From the NCBI RefSeq assembly GCF_005222955.1, contig NZ_LWUA01000286.1, forward strand, positions 1 to 61,834: DNA of 61,834 bases, given 5' to 3'. Both the position numbers and the translations under genes were made by a program. Of the stretch, positions 19,026 to 27,869 are shown piece by piece. Position 1 is the stretch's first letter, and each line of letters starts with the position of its first letter. The notes beneath the pieces are model-generated. The model was given only the letters and a program-made list of their open reading frames with translations. It was not told where the DNA came from and searched no databases. This DNA is from Blastococcus sp. CCUG 61487 (lineage in GTDB: Bacteria > Actinomycetota > Actinomycetes > Mycobacteriales > Geodermatophilaceae).

Positions 19026-19298
19026 TCAGGCGTCGAGCTTCTCCGTCTCGTCGCGGATCTCCGCACCTGCCGCGGCGAGGGCAGCCTCGTGCTCGCGCCC
19101 GTGGTGGGCGCAGAAGACCAGGTCGCTGCCGTTCGGCAGGACGGCGCGGATGTAGGCCTGGGCGCCGCAGGAGCCCCGCTGGGTCCGGCCGTCCGAGCCC
19201 CCCACCACCGCGGGGGCGTCGCAGCGGTCGGCTGCCGTCAGGGGAGCGATGGCCGGCGCATCGGTCCGGACGTCGTGGTCGAGCATGGCGTGCGTCAT
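19026..19298 (-). CDS. DUF7455-like small zinc-ribbon-type protein with an insertion
   Basis: A 90-residue protein ending CGAQAYIRAVLPNGSDLVFCAHHGREHE, the recognisable core of a small actinobacterial family. Family members read DRCDRCGAQAY; here about 15 residues separate DRC from SCGAQ, spreading out the first Cys pair. The C..HH downstream is intact, so metal binding by Cys/His is still possible. ATG 19298 has GGAGG seven bases upstream. Confidence 0.7.
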   Translation of the reverse strand: MTHAMLDHDVRTDAPAIAPLTAADRCDAPAVVGGSDGRTQRGSCGAQAYIRAVLPNGSDLVFCAHHGREHEAALAAAGAEIRDETEKLDA

Positions 19299-19440
19299 CT
19301 CTGGATCCTCCAAGTCGTCGTGATCGATGATCCGTTGGGGGGCTGACACTTCCGACGGGCTCAGCGGATGCTCGGTTTCGGCAGCAAGGTGAGATCTGCT
19401 GTGCGAAAGTCTTGTCGGTGGTCCCGGGCATGCTCCGGCT

Positions 19441-21192
19441 GTGACTCCTTCCCGCCCCCGGTTGCCGACTCGGGTGGTCGCGCCGCCGTCGGGTGTGAGC
19501 GTGGGAAGTCGGCTGAGGCTGACCGGTTGGGAGCAGCAGTTGCTGGCTGCGGTCGGCGCGCATCTGTCACGGGCGCGGGCCACGGACCTGGCCGCGGCGC
19601 AGCGGCGGGAGCGGGCCAACGACCGGCAAAAGATGCTGTCGGCGCGGTTCGGCCTCCACTCCCGGTACGCGGGCAGCATCTGCGTGGACAACGACGCCGC
19701 CGTTCGCGCCGCGAAAGAGCAGCTGTGGGCCCACCAGCGGCAGCTGCAGGCGGCGGTCGGGCAGCTGCAGCGGCGCACGGCGCTGCCGAGCAAGGCAGCG
19801 GCCTGCGGCTGCCGGAAGCGCCGCTGCGAGCGGTGCGGCGGCGGGTACGCAACGGAGAACGAGCGGCTGATGAAACGCCGCCGGCTGGACGTGCTGCGCG
19901 GTGAACTCGCCGACGTGCAACGCCGCCGCGCCGAGGGCCGCTACGGCGTCTGCCTGGGCGGGAGCCGGCTGGCGAACAGCCGCCACCATCTGGCCGACGC
20001 CGGCCTGACCGAGCAGCAATGGCGCCGAGCCTGGGAGGAGCGGCGGGCGTGGTTCGGCTGCGTCGGCAACACCGGCAAGCCCGGCGGCAACCCGTGCCTG
20101 ACGTTGACCCGAGACGATTTGGACCGGCCCGGACAGTGGTTTCTCACCGTGTCGGTGCCCGGGCCGGTGCAGGCCCGGTTCGGCTGCGCCAGCCGGGTCC
20201 GGCTCACGCACCCGGTGCCGCTGCACCACCGGCGTGAGGAGCTGGAGGAGCGGCTGCATGCCCGCCGCGCCGTCCGGCTCGACATCGACGTCACCACCGA
20301 CCGGCGCGGCCGCCAGAAGGTCATGCTGCGCATCGCGTGGGTCCGGCGAGCGCAGCCGGCGCTGACGCTGCAGCAGGCCCGGCTCGGTGGGCTGGTCGGC
20401 GTCGACCTCAACGCCGACCATCTCGCTGCCGCCCGGCTCGACCAGGACGGCAACCCGATCGGGCGGCCGGTCCGCATCCCGTTGCAGCTCGACGGCCTGC
20501 CGGCGACCACGCGGGACGCGCGGTTGCGCGCGGCCATCACCGCCCTGCTCGACTTCGCCGCAACGACCGGGGCGTGGGCGATCGCGGTCGAGGAGCTTGG
20601 CTTCACCGACGACACGACCCGGGAGAAACACGGCCGCAACCGCCGCTTCCGTCGCTTGCTGTCCGGCTTTCCCACGCTGGCGTTCCGGACCCGGCTGGCC
20701 GCGATGGCCGCCACCGCCGGCATCGCCGTCATCAGTGTCGACCCGCGCTACACCAGCCGGATCGGCGGCCGGGACTGGCAACGCGTGCTCGCCGGCGGCC
20801 CCACCGCCAACTCCATCAAGACGAACGTGACCCGGCACGAAGGTGCCGCGGTCGCGATCGGCCGACGCGCCCTCGCGCACGGCCTCACGGCCGGACCTCG
20901 CGGTCCGGAGCGCCGATCCGCACCCCACCAGCGCCGCCGCCCGGACACCCGTCCGGCCGGCCGCGGGGATGGAAGAACCAGCAGCCCGGCTGCTGCGGTG
21001 CGGGCACCCGGCACGCCCACGAGGCCGATCCCGCGCGACCGCGCCGGCGCAGAAGCTGCCCGCCGCACCCCGGTGGTCATCTCGGCGCCCGCCCCACCGA
21101 ACTCCGGTGGGCGCGGACCCGGTGAGACGACCCGCCGAGCGGGCAGAACGCCGCGCATAGGTTCCGCGGCGCCACCAGCCTCACCGGGCTGA
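19441..21192 (+). CDS. Solitary TnpB-related RuvC-like nuclease (IS200/IS605 accessory type)
   Basis: This 583-residue basic protein has no TnpA partner nearby. RuvC-I is LVGVDLNADHLA (Asp about 322), RuvC-II is IAVEELGF (Glu about 386), and RuvC-III follows VISVDPRYTSRIG near residue 435. The third acidic residue of TnpB (RDxNAA) appears as His in RHEGAAVAIGRR. The usual C-terminal zinc ribbon is absent, but a Cys-rich knot (CGCRKRRCERCGGG) occurs near residue 120. The last 100 residues are Pro/Arg-rich and look disordered. Start GTG 19441 has no clear ribosome site. TnpB proteins are RNA-guided nucleases; whether this one is active is unknown. Confidence 0.75.
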   Translation: MTPSRPRLPTRVVAPPSGVSVGSRLRLTGWEQQLLAAVGAHLSRARATDLAAAQRRERANDRQKMLSARFGLHSRYAGSICVDNDAAVRAAKEQLWAHQRQLQAAVGQLQRRTALPSKAAACGCRKRRCERCGGGYATENERLMKRRRLDVLRGELADVQRRRAEGRYGVCLGGSRLANSRHHLADAGLTEQQWRRAWEERRAWFGCVGNTGKPGGNPCLTLTRDDLDRPGQWFLTVSVPGPVQARFGCASRVRLTHPVPLHHRREELEERLHARRAVRLDIDVTTDRRGRQKVMLRIAWVRRAQPALTLQQARLGGLVGVDLNADHLAAARLDQDGNPIGRPVRIPLQLDGLPATTRDARLRAAITALLDFAATTGAWAIAVEELGFTDDTTREKHGRNRRFRRLLSGFPTLAFRTRLAAMAATAGIAVISVDPRYTSRIGGRDWQRVLAGGPTANSIKTNVTRHEGAAVAIGRRALAHGLTAGPRGPERRSAPHQRRRPDTRPAGRGDGRTSSPAAAVRAPGTPTRPIPRDRAGAEAARRTPVVISAPAPPNSGGRGPGETTRRAGRTPRIGSAAPPASPG

Positions 21193-21260
21193 CGGCACAA
21201 CGCCGGCAGGGCGTGACGGCTGCGCGACTTGCGCACATCCATCACACCCTGCTGCCGAAC

Positions 21261-21875
21261 CTAGCGGATGCTGATCACGTCGCCGAAGGGGAGCCGGGGC
21301 AGGCGATCCATCCACGCGTTCTCCGCGGGCTTGCCCATGTTGATGGCGACGAGCACGCGGTGGCGGCCGTCGGGGAAGAACTCGCGGGCGATCGCGTCGG
21401 CGTCGAAGCCGGTCATCGGACCGGCGGCGAGCCCCGCGGCACGGATGCCGAGGATCGCGTAACCGATCTGCAGACCGGTGTTCAGCTCCGCCGTGCGGGC
21501 CCGGGCCTCCTCGTCGCCGGCGAACAGGTCCTTGGCCCCGGGGAAGTGCGGAAAGGTGCGCGGCAGCTCCTCGTGGAAGTCGAGGTCTGCGGCGAGGACG
21601 GCGGTCGCCGGCGCCGCGGCCGTCTTCGCCCGGTTGCCCTTCGACAGGTGGGGGAGGAGGCGTGCCTTCGCCTCGGCGGAGCGGACGACCACCGCGCGGA
21701 GCGGCTGGGTGTTCATCGACGTCGGCGCCCACTTGACGAGATCGAAGATCGCGGTGATCTGCTCGTCGGTCACCGGCTCGTCGGTGAAGGCGTTGGCGGT
21801 GCGGGCCCGGCGGAAGAGGAGGTCTTGGGCACCGGCGTCGAGGTGCAGCTCGTCTGGGATCGCGGTCGTGGTCAT
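21261..21875 (-). CDS. rutE: Nitroreductase-family malonic semialdehyde reductase (RutE-like)
   Basis: The 204-residue FMN oxidoreductase carries LLFRRARTANAFTDEPV and IFDLVKWAPTSMNTQPLR, the RutE-subfamily signature, and ends with a basic MDRLPRLPFGDVISIR tail. RutE reduces malonic semialdehyde to 3-hydroxypropionate in pyrimidine breakdown. No other rut genes are in the window, so a broader reductase role is possible. ATG 21875 is the first start compatible with the fold. Confidence 0.85.
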   Translation of the reverse strand: MTTTAIPDELHLDAGAQDLLFRRARTANAFTDEPVTDEQITAIFDLVKWAPTSMNTQPLRAVVVRSAEAKARLLPHLSKGNRAKTAAAPATAVLAADLDFHEELPRTFPHFPGAKDLFAGDEEARARTAELNTGLQIGYAILGIRAAGLAAGPMTGFDADAIAREFFPDGRHRVLVAINMGKPAENAWMDRLPRLPFGDVISIR

Positions 21876-22020
21876 GACTGGTTGAACGCGAAACCATCGG
21901 CCTCCCTTCCTCGGCAGGAGCGGCTCCGATCACACCCGGGGTGCCGGTGTGGCAGGGTCGGGGACGGCCCGTCCGGTCCGGAATGGGTCCCGGACGCCCT
22001 GGCGCCGGACGAGGGGAGCC

Positions 22021-23385
22021 ATGAGCGGGAACACCACCCGGCGCGTCGACGCACCGGATCCGTCCCCGCCGCCCGACGTCCCGGTGCCGGCGGTCCCGGT
22101 GCCGGGGGTCGCGGTCCCGCCGATGCCGGACGGGACGCTGCCGGACGAGACGCTGCCGGACGGCGCGATGGCGATCCTGCGGATCGGTGCGTTCCTCGTC
22201 CTCTTCCTCAACTCCGCCGCCGTGTTCCTCGGTGTCATGGCGCAGGCCATCGCCCGCGGCTGGCTGGCGTTCGAGCTGACCGGGTCGAACGCGGCGCTCG
22301 GCGGGATCCTGCTGGCCTTCGGGCTGGCCCTGCTGCTGGCCACCCCGTGGGGCGGGGTGGTCGCCGACCGGCTGCCCAAGCGGCTCGTGCTGCAGCTCTC
22401 GGTGGCCCTGCTGGCGGTGTCGAGCGCCTGGATCGGGCTGGCCGTCGTCTTCGACGTCATCGCGTACTGGATGCTGCTCGGCGCCAGCGTGCTCCAGGCC
22501 GCCGGCTTCGCGTTGTTCGGCCCGGCCCGGATGGCCTTCCTGGCCGAGCTGCTGCCCCGCAGGGCGGTGCCGCAGGCCGTCTCGCTGCTGCTGGTCAACG
22601 CCGAGGTGAGCCGGGTCGTCGGTCCCGCGCTGGCCGGCGCCGTCATCGGTGCGGCCACGTGGGGGATCGAGGCGATCTTCCTGTTCAGCGCGCTCCTGGC
22701 AGTCGTGGGCGGCGTCCTCACCACCGCGCTCCCACCCGGGCGCCCGGGAGCAGCGTCCGGCCGGTCCCCGCTGGGCGAGCTCGCCGACGGCCTGCACTAC
22801 GTCCGGCGGCACCCACGGCTGAACGCGCTGGTGTGGTGCGGCATCGGCGTCACGATGCTGGGGATGCCGTACCTGGCCTTCATGCCCACCATTTCCAGCG
22901 ACCTGTTCGGCCTCGGCTCGGTCGGCTACGGGGTGCTGTCGGCCACGTCCGCGGTCGGCGGGGTCGTGGCCGGCCTGCTCCTGGGCCGGTGGGGCGCACG
23001 GGTCGGCCCGACACAGCTCTTCGTGACCTCGGGCGCCGTCTTCGGTGGTGCGGTCTGCGCGCTGGCGATCGCGCCCGCTGCCTCCGTGGCCGTGGTCGTG
23101 CTGCTCGTCATCGGCGGGGCGATGCTCGCCTTCCAGACCAGCAACCAGTCGCAACTCCTCGCGCTGTCGGACGTCGAGTACCACGGGCGGGTGCAGGGCC
23201 TGGTCATGCTCAGCTTCGGCGCCTTCGGCATCGCCGCGCTCCCGCTGGGGCTGCTCGCCGACGTCATCGGGCTGCGCTGGACGCTGGGCGGGATGGGCGC
23301 CGGCGTGGTCCTCATCGTGGCCGCGCACGCGGCCCTGGCCCGGCGGAGATCGGCCGCGGGACGGCGGTCGGGCGACCTGGCCTGA
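22021..23385 (+). CDS. MFS transporter (12 TM, EntS/MefA-like exporter)
   Basis: A 454-residue membrane protein. A Pro-rich N-terminal tail (VPVPAVPVPGV) of about 45 residues is followed by twelve predicted helices. LATPWGGVVADRLPKRLVLQ is the MFS motif A, and LGRWGARVGPTQL its second-half equivalent. It resembles EntS/MefA-type exporters of siderophores or macrolides. GAGGGGAGCC directly precedes ATG 22021. The next gene (SDR) starts 52 bp downstream on the same strand. Confidence 0.88.
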   Translation: MSGNTTRRVDAPDPSPPPDVPVPAVPVPGVAVPPMPDGTLPDETLPDGAMAILRIGAFLVLFLNSAAVFLGVMAQAIARGWLAFELTGSNAALGGILLAFGLALLLATPWGGVVADRLPKRLVLQLSVALLAVSSAWIGLAVVFDVIAYWMLLGASVLQAAGFALFGPARMAFLAELLPRRAVPQAVSLLLVNAEVSRVVGPALAGAVIGAATWGIEAIFLFSALLAVVGGVLTTALPPGRPGAASGRSPLGELADGLHYVRRHPRLNALVWCGIGVTMLGMPYLAFMPTISSDLFGLGSVGYGVLSATSAVGGVVAGLLLGRWGARVGPTQLFVTSGAVFGGAVCALAIAPAASVAVVVLLVIGGAMLAFQTSNQSQLLALSDVEYHGRVQGLVMLSFGAFGIAALPLGLLADVIGLRWTLGGMGAGVVLIVAAHAALARRRSAAGRRSGDLA

Positions 23386-23437
23386 TCCCGTACCGCCCCG
23401 ATGACATGCTCGGCTCCCCACCAGAGAGGAACCGAGA

Positions 23438-24184
23438 ATGGCGTTCACGGGCAGGACGGCGCTGGTCACCGGCGCGGCATCGGGCATCGGCCGGGCCGTC
23501 GCACTGAGGCTCGCGGAAGGCGGAGCCGCCGTCGTCGCCAACGACCTCTCCGAGGCCGGCGTGCAGCAGCTCGTCGACGAGATCGTCGCGAGCGGCGGCC
23601 GGGCCGTCGCGGCGGTGGGCGACGTGACCGATCCCGCCCAGGTCGAGGCGGCGGTGGCGCTGGCCGTGCGCGAGTTCGGGGCGCTGCACCTCGCCGTGAA
23701 CAACGCCGGGATCATCGGTCCGGGTGGCGACGTCGCCGACATCGAGGTCGACGCCTACCGGCGGCTCATGGCCGTGAACCTCGACGCGGTCTTCTACGGG
23801 CTCAAGTACGAGATCCCCGCCCTGTTCGAGGCCGGCGGCGGCGCGATCGTGAACATGTCGTCGGTGCTCGGGCTCGTCGGCAGCTCCCTGGTCCTGCCGT
23901 ACGCCGCCGCGAAGCACGGCGTCACCGGGATGACCAGGGCGGCGGCCCTGACCTACGCGGCGCGCGGGATCCGGATCAACTCGGTGCACCCGGGCTACAT
24001 CGAGACACCCCTGCTCGAGGTGCTCCCCGCGGAGCTGCACCAGGCGCTCGCGGCCGCGCACCCGATGGGCCGGCTGGGCACCGCCGACGAGGTGGCCGAC
24101 GTCGTCGCCTTCCTGCTGTCCGACGGCGCCAGGTTCGTGACGGGTGCGCAGTACACCGTCGACGGCGGCTACACGACGCAGTAG
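23438..24184 (+). CDS. SDR-family NAD(P)-dependent oxidoreductase
   Basis: A 248-residue classical short-chain dehydrogenase. TGAASGIGRAVAL binds the cofactor, NNAGIIG is the structural motif, and the catalytic Ser is in NMSSVLG with Tyr and Lys in YAAAKHG. Asp at the end of strand 2 (ANDLSEAG) suggests NAD(H) preference. GAGAGGAACCGAGA precedes ATG 23438. It lies 80 bp before the Baeyer-Villiger monooxygenase-esterase gene and may supply its ketone from an alcohol. Confidence 0.92.
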   Translation: MAFTGRTALVTGAASGIGRAVALRLAEGGAAVVANDLSEAGVQQLVDEIVASGGRAVAAVGDVTDPAQVEAAVALAVREFGALHLAVNNAGIIGPGGDVADIEVDAYRRLMAVNLDAVFYGLKYEIPALFEAGGGAIVNMSSVLGLVGSSLVLPYAAAKHGVTGMTRAAALTYAARGIRINSVHPGYIETPLLEVLPAELHQALAAAHPMGRLGTADEVADVVAFLLSDGARFVTGAQYTVDGGYTTQ

Positions 24185-24264
24185 CCCCGCTCCTCGTCCG
24201 CGCGCGGCGCCCGGTGCAGACTGGCCGGAAGGGCGTGATCGCCGTCACCGTCGAGAGGTAGGAC

Positions 24265-24300
24265 ATGGCCGGGGACATGGCCGGGGACATGGCCGGGGAC
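24265..24300 (+). repeat. Three tandem 12-bp repeats forming the start of the BVMO-esterase gene
   Basis: The unit ATGGCCGGGGAC occurs three times in a row, encoding MAGD three times. The next codons are GTG GCG. Each copy contains a possible start codon, and each GGGGAC is a weak ribosome site for the following ATG. Slippage here would keep the frame. Confidence 0.9.
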
Positions 24301-26874
24301 GTGGCGCAGGAGCCGCAGGTGGACGTCGTCGTCGTGGGCGCGGGCTTCGCCGGGCTGTACCTGGTGCACCGCATGCGCGGCGCCGGCTTCTCCGTGCGCG
24401 CCTTCGAGGCAGGCAGCGACGTCGGCGGCACCTGGTACTGGAACCGCTATCCCGGCGCCCGGTGCGACATCCCCACCACCGACTACACGTTCGGCTTCGA
24501 CCCGGAGCTGGAGCGGGAGTGGACGTGGTCGGAGAAGTACGCCACCCAGCCGGAGATCCTGCGCTACCTGCAGTTCGTGGCCGACCGCTACGACCTGCGC
24601 CGGGACATCACCTTCGACACGCGCGTCGACGGGGCCGAGTGGGACGAGTCCGACGGCCTCTGGCGGGTGCGGACCTCACGCGGGGAGGCGGTCAGCTGCC
24701 GCTTCTACGTCATGGCGACCGGCTGCCTGTCCGTGCCCAAGGAGCCGGACATCCCCGGCGCCCAGCGGTTCTCGGGCGAGGTCTACTCCACCGGCCGCTG
24801 GCCGCACGAGGGCGTCGACTTCACCGGCAAGCGGGTCGCCGTCGTCGGCACCGGCTCCTCGGGGATCCAGTCGATCCCGCTGATCGCGGAGCAGGCGGCG
24901 CAGGTCACCGTCTTCCAGCGGACGCCGAACTTCTCCATCCCGGCGCACAACGGACCGCCGCCCGCGGAGCGGGTCGAGCGGCTGCGCACGGACCGCGAGG
25001 CGTACCGCGAGGCCGGGAAGTGGTCCTCGATCGGCGTCCCGGGTGAGCCGACCGACGTCATGGGGGTCACGGCGCCGGAGGACGTCCGCCGGCAGCGGCT
25101 GGAGGCCGCGTGGCAGGCCGGCGAGCTGCGCGAGATCTACAGCATCTTCGCCGACCAGGCGGTGAACCCGGCATCGAACGAGATCATCGCGGAGTTCATC
25201 CGCGACAAGATCCGGGTGACTGTCGACGACCCCGCCACGGCCGAGGCGCTCTGCCCGACCGGCTACTACTTCGGCACGAAGCGGCCGTGCCTGGACACGA
25301 ACTACTACGAGACCTTCAACCTCCCGCACGTGCGGCTCGTCGACCTGCGCGCGACGCCGATCACCACGATCACCGAGACCGGGATCGACACCGCCGCGGA
25401 GTCGCTGGAGTTCGACGCGATCGTCTACGCCACCGGCTTCGACGCGATGACCGGCGCCCTGGTCGGCGTCGACATCACCGGCCGCGACGGCGTGACCCTC
25501 AAGGAGAAGTGGGCCGACGGGCCGTCGACGTACCTGGGTCTCACGACCGTCGGCTTCCCGAACTTCTTCAGCATCACCGGCCCCGGCAGCCCGTCGGTGC
25601 TGTCGAACATGGCCGTCTCCATCGAGCAGCACGTGGACTGGGTGACCGACTGCCTGGTCGACCTGCGCGCGAGGGGCATGACGAGGATCGAGCCGACGCC
25701 GGTGGCGGAGGCCGGCTGGGACCAGTACGTCGCCGACAGCGCGGCGATCACCCTCTACCCGACGGCGAACTCCTGGTACATGGGCGCGAACGTGCCGGGC
25801 AAGCCGCGCGTCTTCTACCCGTTCATCGGCGGCGTCGACCGCTACCGGGCGGTGTGCGACGAGGTGCGCGAGCGCGACTACCTCGGCTTCCGGTTGAGCG
25901 GCCCGGACGGTGAGCAGTGCTCCGACGGCGTCGTCCGGCGGCTGCAGCCGGACGTCGAGCGGGTGCTCGAGGCCATGGCGGAGCTGGGGCTCCCGCCGCT
26001 GCACTCGCTGCCGCCCGCGCAGCTGCGGGAGTTCATGGCCATGGCCGACGCCGGACGGCCGCCGGGTCCCGACGTCGCCGAGGTCGTCGACGGCGTCCTG
26101 CCCGGCCCGGGTGGCGACCTGGCCTACCGGCTGTTCCGCCCGTCGTCGCCCGGACCGCACCCGGTCGTCCTGTACTTCCACGGTGGCGGCTGGGTGATCG
26201 GCGATCACGCCTCCGACGAGCCGTTGTGCCGGGACCTGTGCGCGCGCAGCGACGTCGTCGTCGTGTCGGTGGACTACCGCCACGGCCCCGAGGCGCCCTA
26301 CCCGGCGGCGGTCGAGGACGCCTGGGCCGCGCTGCGGTGGATGGCCGAGCACGCGATCGAGCTCGGCGGCATCCCGGACGACCAGGTCGTCGCGGGGTGG
26401 AGCGCCGGTGGCAACCTCGCCACGGTCGTGGCGCAGCGGGCCCGCGACGAGGGCGGCCCCGCCCTGCGCGGACAGCTGCTGCTGACGCCGGTCACCGACG
26501 CGGAGATGGCCACGGAGTCCTACCGGGAGAACGCCGAGGGCTACGTGCTGACCGCCGACCTCATGCGCTACTTCTGGGACCACTACTGCGACCCGGCGCA
26601 GCGGAGCGACCCCACGGCGTCACCGCTGCGCGGCCGGCTCGAGGGGCTGCCGCCGGCCGTCGTCGTCACCGCCGAGTTCGACCCCCTGCGGGACGAGGGC
26701 GTCGCGTACGCCGAGGCGCTCCGGGCGGCCGGGGTCCCGGTCGAGCACGTCGCCGCCCGCGGTCACACGCACACGTCGCTGACGATGGTCGACGTCGTGC
26801 TGTCGGGCGCTCCGGTGCGGGAGGAGCTCGCCCTGCGGCTGCGCGCGCTGTTCCGCGAGCCCGCGAGCGTCTGA
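24265..26874 (+). CDS. Bifunctional Baeyer-Villiger monooxygenase - HSL-family esterase fusion
   Basis: The 869-residue fusion has two enzymes. Residues 15-560 are a class B flavoprotein monooxygenase: FAD Rossmann VVGAGFAGLYLVHRM, NADP Rossmann VAVVGTGSSGIQS, and the BVMO fingerprint region FSGEVYSTGRWPHEG. Residues about 605-865 are a hormone-sensitive-lipase-type hydrolase: oxyanion HGGGW, nucleophile GWSAGGN, acid EFDPLRDEG, base GHTHTS. Oxygen insertion into a ketone would give an ester that the second domain hydrolyses. The fingerprint His is Ser here. Three tandem copies of a 12-bp unit at the start provide three in-frame ATGs. Confidence 0.9.
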   Translation: MAGDMAGDMAGDVAQEPQVDVVVVGAGFAGLYLVHRMRGAGFSVRAFEAGSDVGGTWYWNRYPGARCDIPTTDYTFGFDPELEREWTWSEKYATQPEILRYLQFVADRYDLRRDITFDTRVDGAEWDESDGLWRVRTSRGEAVSCRFYVMATGCLSVPKEPDIPGAQRFSGEVYSTGRWPHEGVDFTGKRVAVVGTGSSGIQSIPLIAEQAAQVTVFQRTPNFSIPAHNGPPPAERVERLRTDREAYREAGKWSSIGVPGEPTDVMGVTAPEDVRRQRLEAAWQAGELREIYSIFADQAVNPASNEIIAEFIRDKIRVTVDDPATAEALCPTGYYFGTKRPCLDTNYYETFNLPHVRLVDLRATPITTITETGIDTAAESLEFDAIVYATGFDAMTGALVGVDITGRDGVTLKEKWADGPSTYLGLTTVGFPNFFSITGPGSPSVLSNMAVSIEQHVDWVTDCLVDLRARGMTRIEPTPVAEAGWDQYVADSAAITLYPTANSWYMGANVPGKPRVFYPFIGGVDRYRAVCDEVRERDYLGFRLSGPDGEQCSDGVVRRLQPDVERVLEAMAELGLPPLHSLPPAQLREFMAMADAGRPPGPDVAEVVDGVLPGPGGDLAYRLFRPSSPGPHPVVLYFHGGGWVIGDHASDEPLCRDLCARSDVVVVSVDYRHGPEAPYPAAVEDAWAALRWMAEHAIELGGIPDDQVVAGWSAGGNLATVVAQRARDEGGPALRGQLLLTPVTDAEMATESYRENAEGYVLTADLMRYFWDHYCDPAQRSDPTASPLRGRLEGLPPAVVVTAEFDPLRDEGVAYAEALRAAGVPVEHVAARGHTHTSLTMVDVVLSGAPVREELALRLRALFREPASV

Positions 26875-27006
26875 CGGAGGAGCGACCGGTCCACGGCCGG
26901 CACCTGTCAGGAGCGTGGCGGAGCCACGTGCCGAGGCGCTGACATGAGGTCACAGCCCTGCCACGCTTGGCAGCCGTCGAACAGTCGGCTCAGGGGGATG
27001 GCAGTG

Positions 27007-27747
27007 ATGGGCATCGACGCGCCACGGGTCATGTTGCTCGACGGCTTCGGGATACGTCCCGCCTCGTACGCCTCGGGGGCGGCGCCCGCCGACCTGCCCC
27101 ACGTGGTGCAGCGCCTCGTCGCCTACCTGTGCCTGTCCGGACGCCTTCCGCGGCCGGCGCTGGCCGGCCACCTGTGGCCGGACGCATCGGAGGGGCACGC
27201 ACACGGCAGCCTGCGGTCGGCGCTGTGGCGGCTGCAGAAGACGCTGCCCGGCCTCGTGCTGGCCTGCGGCGACCACCTGGGCCTCGCCGACGGGGTGCGG
27301 GTCGACGTCCACGAGCTCGGGCACTGGGCGGAGCGTGCCCGGGACCCGCGGTCCCGGCTGGAGGACGTGGAGGTCCCACCCGCGGGTCTGCGGGGGGAGC
27401 TGCTCCCCGGCTGGTACGACGACTGGGTCCTCCTGGAGCGGGAGCGCTTGCGGCAGGTGCGCCTGCACGCGCTCGAGCAGGTGGCGGCCCGGCTCGCCGC
27501 CGCGGGCCGGTACGGCGACGCGCTCGAGGTGGCCTACGCCGCGGTGCGGGCGGAGCCGCTCCGGGAGAGCGCGCACCGCACCGTCGTCCGCGTCCACCTG
27601 GCGGAGGGGAACGTGGCGGAGGCCCTGCGCTTCTACGACCGGTTCTGCGCGGTGCTCGCCGAGAAGCTGGGCGTCTGGCCCACCGATCTCATGACCCAGC
27701 TGGTCGCCCCCCTCCGCGCCCGCCGTCGGACCCGGACCGCTCGCTGA
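27007..27747 (+). CDS. SARP-family transcriptional activator (winged helix plus BTAD)
   Basis: A 246-residue DNA-binding protein. Residues 1-100 form an OmpR-like winged helix (QRLVAYLCLSGR, then HGSLRSALWRLQK as the recognition region). Residues 130-245 form a BTAD helical bundle (RGELLPGWYDDWVLLER, LRESAHRTVVRVHLAEGN). This is the classical stand-alone SARP length. ATG 27007 is chosen with AGGGGG nine bases upstream. It is immediately upstream of the hydrolase cluster, whose five promoters carry 11-bp-spaced direct repeats, the kind of site SARPs bind. It is therefore the likely activator of that cluster. Confidence 0.88.
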   Translation: MGIDAPRVMLLDGFGIRPASYASGAAPADLPHVVQRLVAYLCLSGRLPRPALAGHLWPDASEGHAHGSLRSALWRLQKTLPGLVLACGDHLGLADGVRVDVHELGHWAERARDPRSRLEDVEVPPAGLRGELLPGWYDDWVLLERERLRQVRLHALEQVAARLAAAGRYGDALEVAYAAVRAEPLRESAHRTVVRVHLAEGNVAEALRFYDRFCAVLAEKLGVWPTDLMTQLVAPLRARRRTRTAR

Positions 27748-27775
27748 CCGGCCGGCCCGGTGGCGGGGGACCCAC

Positions 27776-27793
27776 GGTGACGCTGCGGTGACG
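27776..27793 (+). promoter_or_regulatory. Candidate SARP operator before M43 peptidase (2 heptads)
   Basis: GGTGACG occurs at 27776-27782 and 27787-27793, an 11-bp period with four-base spacers. Ten bases downstream GACCCT (27804-27809) could act as the -10. The site is 77 bp before the M43 start. Confidence 0.65.
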
Positions 27794-27869
27794 CCCCCGC
27801 TGGGACCCTCCGGGCGGGGACGGTGCCGCCACCCAGCAGCCAGGCGGCGGAGGCAGAGGGGCCACGGAC

